DNA of 64,000 bases from Euonymus europaeus (lineage: Eukaryota; Streptophyta; Magnoliopsida; Celastrales; Celastraceae). Below the pieces are notes generated by a model. That model was not told the DNA's origin and did not search any database. It saw only the letters and a program-made list of their open reading frames with translations. The stretch spans positions 3,534,001-3,598,000 of the forward strand of contig OY756970.1 in the NCBI GenBank assembly GCA_963580455.1, given 5' to 3'. Below are positions 34,946 through 46,680 of the stretch, one piece after another. Position 1 is the first letter of the stretch. Each line of letters opens with the position of its first letter. A program made the position numbers and the translations under genes.

Positions 34946-35394
34946 CCAAAGTTTGAGCATTTCACAGAGGGCGATACAAAAAAATGCCCTGACATCATTA
35001 GCCGGAGGTGGGCAACAAGTGCAGCAATTTCGTGCTGCTTACGTAAAAGCAATTGAGGTTCTAGTTGAGCTTGCTTCACTGCATTCATCTTTTTTAACAC
35101 TCAATGAAGCCATAACGAGTCAATGCTTTGGAGAAAGTTGTGAAGCCGAGGTTGGAGAACACAATAAGTTATATCAAGGCAGAGTTGGACGAGCTTGAAA
35201 GGGAGGACTTCTTCCTGTTAAAGAAGATCCAAGGCTATAAGAAGAAACAAATTGAGAGGCAGACTGCAGCTGCCAAGAGGTTTGCTGAGGAAAAGATTCT
35301 AGAGAATGTGTTCTTGCAGAAGGGCATTTCACTAAATGCAGCACAGAATTTGTTGTCTGCTGGTATGGAGAAGGATGAGAATATAATTTTCTGA
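34946..35394 (+). pseudogene. V-ATPase subunit D pseudogene (5'-truncated)
   Basis: The stretch reads as the C-terminal 60% or so of vacuolar H+-ATPase subunit D, the central-rotor stalk subunit. FEHFTEGDTKK is followed after a frameshift (about 34985) by LTSLAGGGQQVQQFRAAY and VKAIEVLVELASLHSSFLTL. After a second break (about 35115-35135, several codons missing) come ENTISYIKAELDELERED and a C-terminus ending DENIIF and TGA at 35392-35394. The N-terminal part is absent and no introns are seen. With two frame breaks and truncation it cannot make the subunit. A retrocopy or gene fragment; no clear poly-A tail was seen. It converges on COQ3, whose stop is 250 bp away. Confidence 0.9.
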
Positions 35395-35643
35395 AGTGGA
35401 GTAAGGCTTATCAGTTCTCAGGATGGGTGGCTTTGTGCCCCTTTTCCATAAGAAGTTCTGATTATTTAGATGGCGATCCCACGATGCAGATAAAAGTTTT
35501 TGAATGCTTCTATTTATTTTGTAAAGTATGGTCTGCAATACATCGAAACAATAAATAAACGACCAAAAATAGTAGTAAAAAAAGAGGAACCAATGGCAAT
35601 GCGAGGGCTACTTACCTAGTGTCTTTTTAAAACAGCAAAATTT

Positions 35644-38600
35644 TCACAAAACTGTATTCAATGGCATTTTTTTGGTTCCAAAGGCAATGAAATTCACGCT
35701 AATATCATCAGATAATGACCACCTTCCCCTCAAGGGATTGTATACAAATCCAGCCATATCTCTAACCTGCATAACAAAAGCCTAAAAAACTCAGGGTTCG
35801 TTCCCAGTAGCACCAATTCATGAGTGTTTAAATTTTGCTTACATCCACAGAAGAACGCTGAAGGATCAGGACAAGTTCTTCAGGAGTAAGGAATTTTGAC
35901 CACTGATGTGTACCTTTAGGAAGCTGTATTGCATCATATAGTCAAGTCAATTACACAGGTTCCCACTTTTGAACCTCAGTAAATACAATAACCCACAAAG
36001 GAAAACAAATTTCAAGTCTCACGCAAAAATAAATATTGGAAGATGGAAAACTCAAAGATGAATCATGCACACAAAAAAAATGATTAATGTTTCCATGATT
36101 GAACTAGCGGCCACAAGGGAAATTGACAACATCATGATTTACTTCTTTTTCGAGTGGACAATAACAGATGGGAAAAATACAAAATGAGTGCTGATAAGCA
36201 TACCCAATGAAGAAGGTATTCTGCTGCGATGATGGCAGTTGCATATGACCTGATAGTACGATTAATTGTCGAAATCACAGTAGCTCCATTAGGAACAGTT
36301 AATGCTGTAAGAGACTTGCAAAATTCAGCAGGATCTGCCACGTGCTCAATCACCTAAATAAAAATCATCAATTCAAATAGCAATTGGGAAGCAAACCCAA
36401 AGCCGTTTGAATATGGCTTCAGGGAAGCCACGCAGAAGGCAAGTCACATCAATCAGAAACAGAGCAAGACATGTGCAAACCTCCAGAGAAATTACAGCAT
36501 CAAATTCTCTATGTTCCTCGACCAGTTTCTCTGTCCATCAAATGATATACATATGATAAATGCAATTTGTTGCATGAGAATTCAATAAAATGTATTGGAA
36601 TAATCCAAAGTTGAATAACCTAAAAGAACATCCACAATAAGAATTTCATAACTGATCCATTGCCGTTAAATACAACTTCTCACCACCAGGAATTTTGCGT
36701 GTCTAAGACTACTTCATTTAACACCATCATCACAGTCAACAACCATAATCATCACAAAATTGTAGGCATGATCACCATTCAAATAGTTAAGTACTTTCAT
36801 TTATGAAACATTAGCTTGAATTAGCTAAAAACATAGAATGTACAGAATATCATTCCTACTATTCAGGACTCAGGAGTGCAAAAAAAAATAGACAATCAAT
36901 TGTATCATACAGAGATGATGCAAACAGAACTGGATGCCAATTTGGCGAACTCCTTTGTCTCAATATTTTTTCTTAATGAAGTCACATTTGAGGGGGAAAA
37001 CAACATTCAAAGAAGTTGAATCATCACAAAGAGACTGTTTTGGTCCAATTCAAAAAGACATGTCACCACCATTTTGATCTATGTAACACTTGCAAATACA
37101 AAAATGGGATTTAAAACCATGCTGAAAGAAGCAACAAGTTGTATCACTTGCAAGAAGAAGAAGCAATGCCAATTTGAATATATGATATGTGTAAGAGCAA
37201 CACTATAAGATACGACCAAAACTAAAGAAACATACCAGCTGTTGTGCAACAATATTCAATAGGTGCAGTAACTGGATCCAAATCCTGTTAATTTTTTAAA
37301 TATCAAATAGGGAGAAATAAACTTCTGCATCCTTGCAACACTCAACTTGTAATTTATTATGACAAGAGCTTAGGGGCAGAGTACTCATTTGAATACAGTT
37401 AGTAGAAGTGTAGAACTTCAAAGACCAATTGGTGCTCGTAGATTATTAGACTGAGAACTAATTAGGAAACAAAAAACTTAAGACGTTTTCATAAAACTCA
37501 ACTAAACAAAAGTTACTACTTGTCATCTTAGTTCAAGAATTCATCTCAGCAAAAAGAAGATGATATGTAGGAAGCAATAAGAAAAATAAAAATTAATGAT
37601 GAAATAGTACAGAACAATTTTGCAACAGTGAATAAATTAGAAATCATTCCAACATTCTATATGTTCAAGAAAGTAATACACAATCAATTAACAGAAAATA
37701 ATAATTGTTAATCCTGATAGAGAATGATTTAGCAACAAAGAGAGTTATTTAGAAACCATTTCAGTAGTATAAACACTCAAAGAAATTAGGGTGAAAAGGT
37801 AAACAACTCTCATGCATAAGGATCCTGCAATGGGCCGGGTAAAGGACAGACAAGATGTATGCAGAGTTGCAAAGTGCAAACCTTACCCCACATAATATGT
37901 GGAGAGGCTGTCTCCAGAAGTTGAGCTTGTAACCGCTAAGTTGCACCCATGCAGCTCTACCATTGTGCCACATGGTCACTTGTACTCAATGAAACTAAAA
38001 ATAATAATTAATTAACACAAAAACAATCTGAACATATGCTGGATTGAAATGTTGTACCTATGCTCATCAAATAAATTAGCAAGAAGTTCAAACATCATCA
38101 CAATGGTACCACTCAACCAAAGTTCAGTATAACAGGTTATTCAGAATGATACATAACGTAGAAATCTTAAACTACGAAGACGATATGAAATAGCAGCAAT
38201 AGCATGCAGTTATTTGTTTGTTTTTTGGGGATGGGAGACTCAAACCAACTAGCATGTCACATAACCACACTTGCCAAATACCAGGAGACGACATTGAAGG
38301 TGGTTAAATCCTTGTTTACCACTTTAAGTTATCTAGTACGATTATAAATCCACTAATGGACAGTAGATAATGCGGCAGCAAGTAATGAAAACCACAAGCT
38401 AAACTCTCCAACGATATCAAGCTTCAATACAATCAAGAGGAAACACGAAATTTGGCAGAGAAAGCTCATGTTTGATATTCCAAGTTGTCTCACCAGTAAG
38501 GGAGGCGCAAACAAAAGAGGTACAACCCGCTGATGGGCTAAAGGCCCTTGGAGGAAAACAAGCAAAGTCTAAAAGGAACAAAAGACCACATTGGCCCATA

Positions 38601-40232
38601 TTTGATAAAACTAACAGTAAGCCTAATGCTTGGAACAATCAGCCTTCTCCATGTAGTCAATAACCATGGCATCGGCTACATCAGTAGATCATCCCAGAGG
38701 GAACATTTTAGGACCATATTTTATTTAAGGAAAAATGATGAAGAATTTCTAGCATGTTGTGCTTCTTGTGTGATTCCAAAAGATTTAAGTAAACACTAAA
38801 GTACTAGTAAAATCTATAATGATATGAACAAGAGAAGGCATACAGCATGCAGGCGAGCAATCCTGATATTCTTTTCCACTGCATCAACTCCAGTAACAGT
38901 AGCTCCCATCCGAGCCAATGGCTAAAGAATCAAAAGGGATTAAGGACAATTAGACAAAGATATATAAGGGAAAAAAATAGTATCATTCATCTTGCGAACT
39001 GTGCTGCAAGTAGTAAGCATATTATAACGGTAATGCAGTAACGAGGAGATACTATGACCGATTGAAGAACCTTTTGAGGTAAAGCAAGAAAAAACAAAAA
39101 TATTTATAATCAACTAATTAGAAACAAGGCATGGTAGAGCAAAAAAACAATGACTTACCTCAGAAAGTATTCCACCTCCACATCCAACATCAACAATCTT
39201 AAGCCCTTCAAAAGGTTTGGGACAGTAAGGATCCTTCCTGAAACAAGAAATTATATAGAATAAAAACACTACGCAGGATCCTTATTATGACGCCCAGAAA
39301 ATAGTCATGCATGCCATATACCAGACATTTTTTTACAAAAGGAGCAAAGAAAATAAGGGAGAAGCAAAGAAAGCCAACCTGAAATGCTGACAAAGCGTAG
39401 TGCGGATGAAAGCAAGTCTTGTAGGATTCATTACATGCAAAGGTTTGAATGGCCCTTCAGAATCCCACCTAAAGAGAGCATGTGGCAGAAAAAGGTCACA
39501 TAGTAGTAAGCGCTTTGGACAAATATCAAGGTAATTAATAGTAGACAGGCACACAAACAGGCTGTTATCCGTTTCATATAGCTGTCTAAGCCATAATGCC
39601 TTTGAAATGGCCACTTGAAGGAGCTTGAATATATTCACAACTCAGAGATACACAATATATCATGTGATAAGAAATACCAGCAGTCCACCTTGAAGAATTC
39701 AATAACTAGAACACAGATAGTCAATGGAATACAAACTAGTATACATATTGAAAGTTCGCCTTTTGTTAGGAAATCGTGCTTAAGAAACAGGTCGACCGTA
39801 CAGTCAACAACCACACACACCCCCCCCCCCCCCCGGTAGTCCAATTCGTGAGAACCAAAAAGCCAACGACTGGGTTCATTCATAGAGACGTGAACACTCG
39901 GAATTAGCATTGAAACAGGAGTGAACATCTATAAAATAGGGATCTCTCCATTCTCTAAACGACAACAACTAAAACAATCAATCATTAATAAATCAAAATT
40001 TGCGTATACCGAGCAAGTTAAAGAAAACTGACCATGTATCGGCAATAGCAGCAAATTTAGCAAGCTCGTGCTGATTCAAAGAAGATGGATTGGATGTCTT
40101 CCGGTGATTTGGGGAGGCCTTGGAAGAGAGATCAATAGTGGCGGTTCCAGTGGTGGAAGAGAAGAGTCTTACATTGAAATTGAGCGGAGAACGGAAACAG
40201 AGTCTAAGCCTTGAAATTGAGATGGAAGCCAT
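35644..40232 (-). CDS. COQ3: Ubiquinone biosynthesis O-methyltransferase, mitochondrial
   Basis: Complete nine-exon gene, 299 residues. Exons: 40033-40232, 39379-39468, 39159-39237, 38844-38921, 37236-37284, 36481-36530, 36204-36353, 35843-35923, 35644-35766. All junctions are GT/AG and phases join cleanly. The N-terminus (about 30 residues, Arg/Ser-rich, no acids) is a mitochondrial presequence. Then come [18 protein letters not shown] (67-84), SAM motif I VDVGCGGG (112-119), [20 protein letters not shown] (motif II/III region), INRT and the C-terminal FVYNPL.GRW. COQ3 uses S-adenosylmethionine for both O-methylations of the quinone ring on the matrix face of the inner membrane. Introns 1 and 4 are large; intron 4 has a SINE and intron 1 a run of 15 C. 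Nothing suggests loss of function. Confidence 0.95.
37798..37982 (-). repeat. SINE in COQ3 intron 4 (TS-like family)
   Basis: On the minus strand: TGGCACAATGGTAGAGCTGC (A box region), CGGTTACAAGCTC (degenerate B box), then GGAGACAGCCTCTCCACAT and TGGGGTAAGG, ending GGCCCATTGCAGGATCC. This resembles the TS-type tRNA-Lys-derived plant SINE body (CAGCCTCT...GGGTAAGG...). It is in the same orientation as COQ3. Confidence 0.7.
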
Positions 40233-41589
40233 TAACTTTTCCTGTTAAGCGTCGTTCAAGGCCCAACTGCAGCAGGTGAATTGATCAAACGGAAACAGCC
40301 CCCTTCTATGTTTTCGCTTATGGCTAATGACGGACTTGGGACTGAATCTTTAAGTTCCACCATTCATAATTAAGTTCCACTCAAAGTACTAACTGAATAG
40401 AAGCCATTTGGGATTTACATAACCAAAGCCAATATTTCCTGCAATGTTATTAAACCATGGAACCCGAAAGTGAAAAAAATATATATAAACAGGAATAATG
40501 TCAGAGGCATTCACTTATCTCCACAAAAAGGAGAATTGAAATAGATTTTAAGAGAAATAAAGTTATAAATAGCTCAATCTTTCATAAGAGATTGATGAAA
40601 ACAATGCAGATAGAACCAAAGTCAATAGGTCTATGGATATGCAGAACCCCTAGTAATGTATTTAGAAAATAGAAAATGCACCAGAAGTGAAATGCAACAT
40701 TTGTGAATACAGAAAGGAACGCGTCAAAACTGGCAATTACTATGCATCTTCACTTAATTATATATGGTTTAATAGTTGTGTTGTGTAACTTTTATACCAA
40801 GTACCAACTGCCAAATAGGAAATTACCAACCACAAAGAACAAGCTTGTCAAGTTAATAAAGCAAGTCCAACTCTCCATATTAAAAAAAGTCAATTCAATA
40901 AACATTATAGGTACTAATAACTCCAGTTCATATAAAAATAGTCAGTTCAATCAAACAATAGAATTGGAACCAATTATCATGGGTGCTATTAACTGCAAAT
41001 CACAACAAAATTGAACATAACCAAGTCTGGATGATGAAAGGCAGGGGCAAAAAGGAATAGGAGGTATCACATAGCCACCATCTTCCTGAATTCACCAGCT
41101 AAACTAAAACAAGGCTGTTCTAGACCCAACAAACAGAGAACTTAAAAATAGCATAAACAATGCATGACTGTAGTGATGCATTACTTATCAGTTTACTGTT
41201 CAGGGCTTCAAATGCACTTCCAAAAAATAATATAAGACAGAACAATGAAGCAGTAGAAAGAATTATATATTTGCTCCTATTCTTAGGATCTCCGGCCTGA
41301 CATACCCGAGTAAATAAATCCAGCAAAAACAGGGGAAAAAAGGCAAAGCAATTCTAACAAATAAATGAGCAAAGATTGAAGCGTCAATAAAATCGACAAC
41401 TTTCCTTGTGGCTTCCCACTAGTGATTATAATTAACTAGAAATTCTACGGAGCACTTTCATACAATCATCGTGGCCAATTTTAGCTATTTCAATTTCTCT
41501 GAACAACAACAACATTGAAACTGGATATTGAAATTGGGATTGTTTTGAAAAAACAACTTAATAATTAAAGACTACCTTTTGAGAATGTG
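40233..41589. other. Region upstream of COQ3, no gene seen
   Basis: Presumed promoter of COQ3 in the first few hundred bases; no TATA box stands out. ORFs at 40703-41014 and 41120-41326 are AT-rich and have no recognisable domain. Confidence 0.45.
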
Positions 41590-41597
41590 ATTTGAAT

Positions 41598-42644
41598 CAG
41601 TATTGTCAAAGGCAAAAGACGCACCAAGACGCTAGATCCTTCAAACGCCCGAGGAGCGAGGCGCACACCCGACTGAATCAAGGCGCAATTTTTATTTAAA
41701 AAAGATAAATATATGTATTATGTAATTGTAATATAAAAACTAAATAATTAAATGCATCAAACAAAAATAATATGAAAAGAAAAGATGCCTAGTAATGCAG
41801 CTGAACTAATCAACCAGTGTCCTAGTAAAATATAAGCTAAAAATAGAAGAACTCATAGAGCTAATGATTAGTAGATATATAAATAATTAAAGATGATTAA
41901 GCCAATTACATTTATTGCAGAAGATCTAAGTAGGATTAGAATGGAACTTAGAAAAATTCGTAGAAAAGAATTCAGTTTTAAACAAAAGACCAGAAGCTGC
42001 TCAGACCTATAGAAATAACAAAGGACAATTGTCAGTTAGATTTACAGACTAACTATCAAGCCCCTAAGGAATTAGACGATGATGACTCAGACATAGGAGA
42101 AATCAGTACAGAACATTTAAATGAATTCCTAGAAGAAGAAAACTTAGATATAATATTATACCCCAAAGAATTTGGGATGACAGATCATAACAAGGATCGA
42201 AGCCAATTTCATTTATAATTTCTATCATAATAATAAGGCTCACAGCTCACTAAAATTAAAAAAAGGACAGAACCCAATTTCTGTTCTGGCAGCAGAAATT
42301 CGAAGCAAACAAGAAAAGTGAAGACTTGAAGTTTACCGAAGATGGTGCTGCCTGGAAGCAGGAAGATCGAAGATGGTGCTGCCTGGAACAGAGAGATTGA
42401 AGCTGGAAGATGTTGCTGGAAAGGGGGGTAGGGGGTGACAAAGCTGCCGCCTGCCTGCGAGAAAATATTCACGCGGTGGGGCTGGAAATCGTTTATATAT
42501 TGTTTTTCTATTTTTTTTTATTTGTCAAATATAATTGTTTTACGAATTTGCCCTTAAAACAAGCTTAACCTAATGACAATGCCACTCCTAGGTGCGCGCG
42601 TAGAAGTCAGGCGAGGGTCGCCTGGCGCACCCGTGACAACACCG
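41598..42644. mobile_element. hAT-type non-autonomous transposon
   Basis: 1047 bp with inverted ends CAGTATTGTCAAAGGC (left) and, inverted, CGGTGTTGTCACGGGTGC (right). The 8-bp target duplication is ATTTGAAT (41590-41597) and ATTTGAAC (42645-42652), 7 of 8 matching. The ends are rich in GGCGC/GACGC blocks. No transposase is visible. Inside lies an open stretch of about 80 codons (about 41976-42218, plus strand) rich in Asp/Glu that looks like captured coding sequence I cannot identify, and a direct repeat of GAAGATGGTGCTGCCTGGAA (about 42339 and 42368). Confidence 0.75.
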
Positions 42645-42679
42645 ATTTGAACAAGGCTAAGGTCCTCAACGATAAATAA

Positions 42680-44360
42680 AGGATTATGATAAATAAACAT
42701 CTCCTATATTAAATTTTCTATTTGTATGATTATGATTATGACTATGATACATCTAAATGATTATGATAAACCTTTTTTTTGTGCAATTATTACTTTTTAA
42801 TTAATTAATTATTGAGGTTAGTTTATTTTCTTATTATTACATTTTTTTTTTACATTTATACATGATTTATTAAGTTTTTCGGGTTAAAATTTTTTTTTTG
42901 TTTCTCAGTTTTTTTCCCTTTCGATTTCAGCTTTTACTTTTTTTTCCAATTTACAAATTTTTTTAATAAAAAAACATAATTTTCTGAATATCTAAATATT
43001 ATGAATATTCAATTTGAATCATACTATCCACATATATGAATCATAATTTGATGCACCAACTTTTCAAAAAAAGCATGAAAAATTCATAAATGTATAATAA
43101 GGTGGAGAAATTTTATTATTACATAAATTTAATCAAGCACATGAACAAAATTATCGGAAGAAAACATTGACCGCACTGACTGCATATAACCCTTAATAAT
43201 ACATCAGCATCTATTTAACCCTTAAGCCAGTTACGAATTTAATAATACATCAACATCTATTTAAATTCTTCGTAAGCCTCCGAAAAATTGATCTGGGAGA
43301 GTGCCGGTGCACCGGATCTCCGAAAAATCATTCCAACAAAAACACAATAAAATAAGTTGTAAAATCGAGAGAGAGAGAGAGAGAGAGAGACAACTACTTA
43401 CCGGTTATTAGCAATTTTAAAACTTCAAATGCTTTATTTTAACGCATCTACTCCTTCTCTATTTGATATATGACAAGTATGCTCATGGCTTGCCACGGGA
43501 AGAAATGTTCATGGCTTCCTCAATCAATTCTTAAATACCTATAAAATCCTACAAGCAAAGTGTGCAATTTGAAAGGAAGCGGGGCTGGGGGGCCGCTGGG
43601 AAGGAACCAATTACATTAGTTGTGGTGGTGGGGGCGGGTGGGAGGAGGGAAAATTGACACTTTGAAGGAATGTTACATGAATTGAGGGGGCGGGGGCCGG
43701 TGATAAAAGTCAGACCAACCAAAAAGAGCTATCCCCTTTCATTTTGTGTTTTTATTCAAATTACAATGCACTTGTGGGCTCAAGATAAAAAAAAATATAA
43801 AAAAATACGAACTCTCCCCTTTCATTGGGTTATGATAAATAAACATCTCCTACATTAAACCCCCTATCCCTATGATTGAGACATGACAGCACTCAAATTG
43901 ATGAAATCCTGGTCCCAACAATCATTTGTGCAATTATTACTTTTTAATTTTTATTAATTAATTAATTAATTATTGAGGTTGATTTATTTAGTTTATTTTC
44001 TTATTGTTACACTCTTTTTTTCGGACACTTATACATGATTTATTAAGTTTTCTGGATTTTTTTGTTGTTTCTCAGTTTTTTTTTCCCTTCAGATTTCAAC
44101 TTTTACTTTTTTTTTCAATGTACAAATTTTTTTTTAATAAAAAAACATGGTTTTCTTAATATCTACATATTTTGAATATTCAATTTGAATCATAATATCC
44201 ACATATATGAATCATAATTTGATGCACCAACTTTTCAAAAAAAAACATGAAAAATTCATAAATGTATAATAAATTGGATAAATTTTATTACTACATATAT
44301 TTAATCAAGCACATGAACAAAATTATCGGAAGAAAACATAGATCGCATTGACTGCATATA
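42680..44360. repeat. Diverged direct repeat, offset about 1.15 kb
   Basis: About 42685-43190 and 43831-44360 are homologous. Both contain TATGATAAATAAACATCTCC, GTGCAATTATTACTTTTTAA, ACATGATTTATTAAGTTTT, TTTGATGCACCAACTTTTC and CACATGAACAAAATTATCGG. The second copy continues into the OTU-like pseudogene, whereas the first has only its last codons. Between them lie a GA microsatellite (about 43368-43390) and G-rich sequence (about 43580-43700). Confidence 0.65.
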
Positions 44361-44885
44361 AGCATCAAACCGCTCCACATACGGACTAGCCCATGTAGCT
44401 GCACAATCATACCTACAGTGAACCTACCCAGGGAATATGAGAGGCATTGGATAATCCGCTGTCAAACTAACCTGGACATAATAGTTATCATTTACGTGTA
44501 CTATTGCGATAACAATGTACTAGAATGGTGGTGGGAGAGTTGTACGAAATGGTAGATATGTCACGCTCTCTTTAGGGTGAAGAACGTGTAATATCTCATT
44601 ATATATGGAAGCAATTAACAGACTCATGTCAGACATTATCATCCAGTGTTGGTATGGTACTTTGACTTCATTTTGAAAAAAATTCAATCAGTGTCTGACA
44701 GCACACGCTCTCTCATAACCACCAAATATTTCAACATATTGTCCCCAAAATGTGTCCATCTTTGCTATCAAGTTATATCGAATATTGAGCCATTCATCCT
44801 CCTGATGACCAAGAGACACAGCAATCGACCGAAACCCGCAATTTTCATCTCCTCTCACATCTTGTGTGTCCCTAATGTATGGATG
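44306..44885 (-). pseudogene. OTU-type cysteine protease-like pseudogene (transposon-associated type)
   Basis: The minus strand reads DVRGDENCGFRSIAVSLGHQ, the OTU active-site block (family form D-G-N-C-G-F-R, catalytic Cys present, Gly replaced by Glu). After about 110 residues comes VHVNDNYYVQVSL, corresponding to the catalytic His block, where the expected N-H-Y/W reads N-Y-Y. The frame ends at a natural-looking stop near 44308 but contains three in-frame stops (after RACAVRH, LPPPF and IFPG), so it is dead. OTU proteins of this form are often carried by plant MULE-type transposons or exist as host deubiquitinase-like genes; which source applies is not clear. Confidence 0.7.
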
Positions 44886-44899
44886 TAGTATAGCTGAGA

Positions 44900-45770
44900 A
44901 CTGATTAATATATGATAGTGGAGAGTATTTTTTTCTTTCTCGGTCTTTAACTTACTTGTGTTGAGGGAGACTGAGTATTGTAAACAGAGGAGCAAATGTG
45001 TCTCGCTTGTTCGTTAGAATGGAAAAAATCATGCTCAAAGATCTTTGAATCGGTTACTTGTATGTTAGAAGGTATGTATATTTTGAAATAAAGAGAGCTA
45101 CCTAAGCTTGACTGTGAAAATTGCCATGAATTCAAAGGTTTCATCTCTTGAAATAAAGGGGGTAATCTTGTATGTTACTTGCATGTGCATAAAAGTACCA
45201 CAGGATCTAGATTTGACAACCTATGGAAAGTCAATCTCTTGTATTATGTTATATCTAGATCTAACAAGTTTTTGAGATTTTCACATAGATGCACATGAAC
45301 GAAGAACATGCATCAGATTTCAAGGATATGATGAGGGAGTAGTAAGTCCATTTCTTGAACACATCTTATGGTAACTCTTCCTTATCATTGTTTTAATTCC
45401 TTTGATTGAGTATCGGAATCTATAAGGTCCATCCTTTCTCTTGATTTTCTATTTTATTTGGATTCACTTTTATGGTTTTAATTCTTTGGGATGACCTAGT
45501 TATGTTCTATATGAAAATATTTTTCAAGTATGTAGGCCAAGTGAGAAGTAAGCTACAATGTAATCTCAAGTACCTCATTTTCACAGAAATTTTAACGAGC
45601 TCATTTTTGACAATTTGTGAATCAAAAAGGGGGAGATAATATTTTTAGGGGGAGATAACTTAATGAGGGGGAGTTGTTGTTTGAACATGTGCTTATGATA
45701 TGCTCGATATTATGTTTGCATATGTAAGATTATTGGTTGGTATTATTGATCCCACAATTTTCAAGGGGGA
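44900..45770 (+). other. Probable 3' internal remnant of a SIRE-like copia element
   Basis: No ORF survives, but from about 45620 the strand carries three GGGGGAGA-type purine tracts (about 45629, 45648 and 45763), the last immediately before the LTR. Such repeated tracts in the 3' untranslated internal part are typical of SIRE/Maximus elements. The left border is unknown. Confidence 0.45.
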
Positions 45771-45773
45771 GAT

Positions 45774-46680
45774 TGTTGGTTTTTTTTAATTTAAGGAAGA
45801 AAAAAAACCGTTTGACAATTGTGAGATATTTTTAATTTTGACAATTGGGTGAATGTGCAGTGAAGTAACTTACTGCAGTGGTGCAGTAGCCTACTTCGGT
45901 AGCTTGCGTAGACTATAACTTCTTATTTAAACCATTAGCTTTAATATTGGGCTTTAATGTAAAGTGTGCGTGGGTTTTGTTTTAATATGATATGTGTCAT
46001 ATACTCATAAGTCTTTACAAAGAGATATGGTTTTGTTTAAGTGTTAATGTTCTAGTGAGATTTAAAGTGGTGCATGTCTATCATAACTCTCTTTGTAGTG
46101 TTTTGTTTTATCTCATGTTGCTTTACAGGAGTTAAGAAAGAATTTTTATCATGGTGTGACTCTTGTCCTATATAAAATGCAAGACAATAATTGAAGAGTT
46201 ACCGCAAGCAACGCTTAATTCCCAAATACTTGAGCTTCGGTCTTTGTTTTATCTCTCTCATAGTATTCATGTAATGGTGATATTATTCATGTAAATTGAG
46301 AGAGATTAGTTTGAAAAAGAGATAGTTTGAGAAAGAGAGTTTCATATTTCACTTGTGTTCTTGGTGAGAAAGAGTGATTCCTTGTTTATGAAGTCTTTTG
46401 GAGGCGCCAAAAGCGAGCTCTACCTAGGTAGGTTAAGTGTTGAGTTGAAACATACACTAAATGAATGAGATGTACGAGCAATGTCTTTAGGTCAAAGATA
46501 GGGTTGTACTCTTGATTTGTGATTAGTGGATTGTTTCTCAAGGTTGGTCGCTCATAGACTTGAGGTTTTCCCTAGTAAGGTTTCCTCGTTAAAATCGTGG
46601 TATTCTGATTTATTTTTATTTTTCACATTTAGTTTCCATATTTGTTGACTAACGATCTTGGTGAGAAACGCCAAACTTTC
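45774..46680 (+). repeat. LTR of a SIRE/Maximus-like Ty1/copia element
   Basis: Starts TGTTGG at 45774 just after the polypurine tract AAGGGGGAGA. Homologous to the solo LTR at 4926-6148 through CATACACTAAA, GCAATGTCTTTAG, GGTTTCCTCGTTAAAAT and TTGACTAACGATCTTGGTGAG. It is about 300 bp shorter than that copy. The right end is approximate. Confidence 0.65.

Noticed and set aside
43368..43390. GA repeat as a possible regulatory (GAGA) site
   Set aside because: A plain microsatellite in repeat-rich DNA with no gene nearby.
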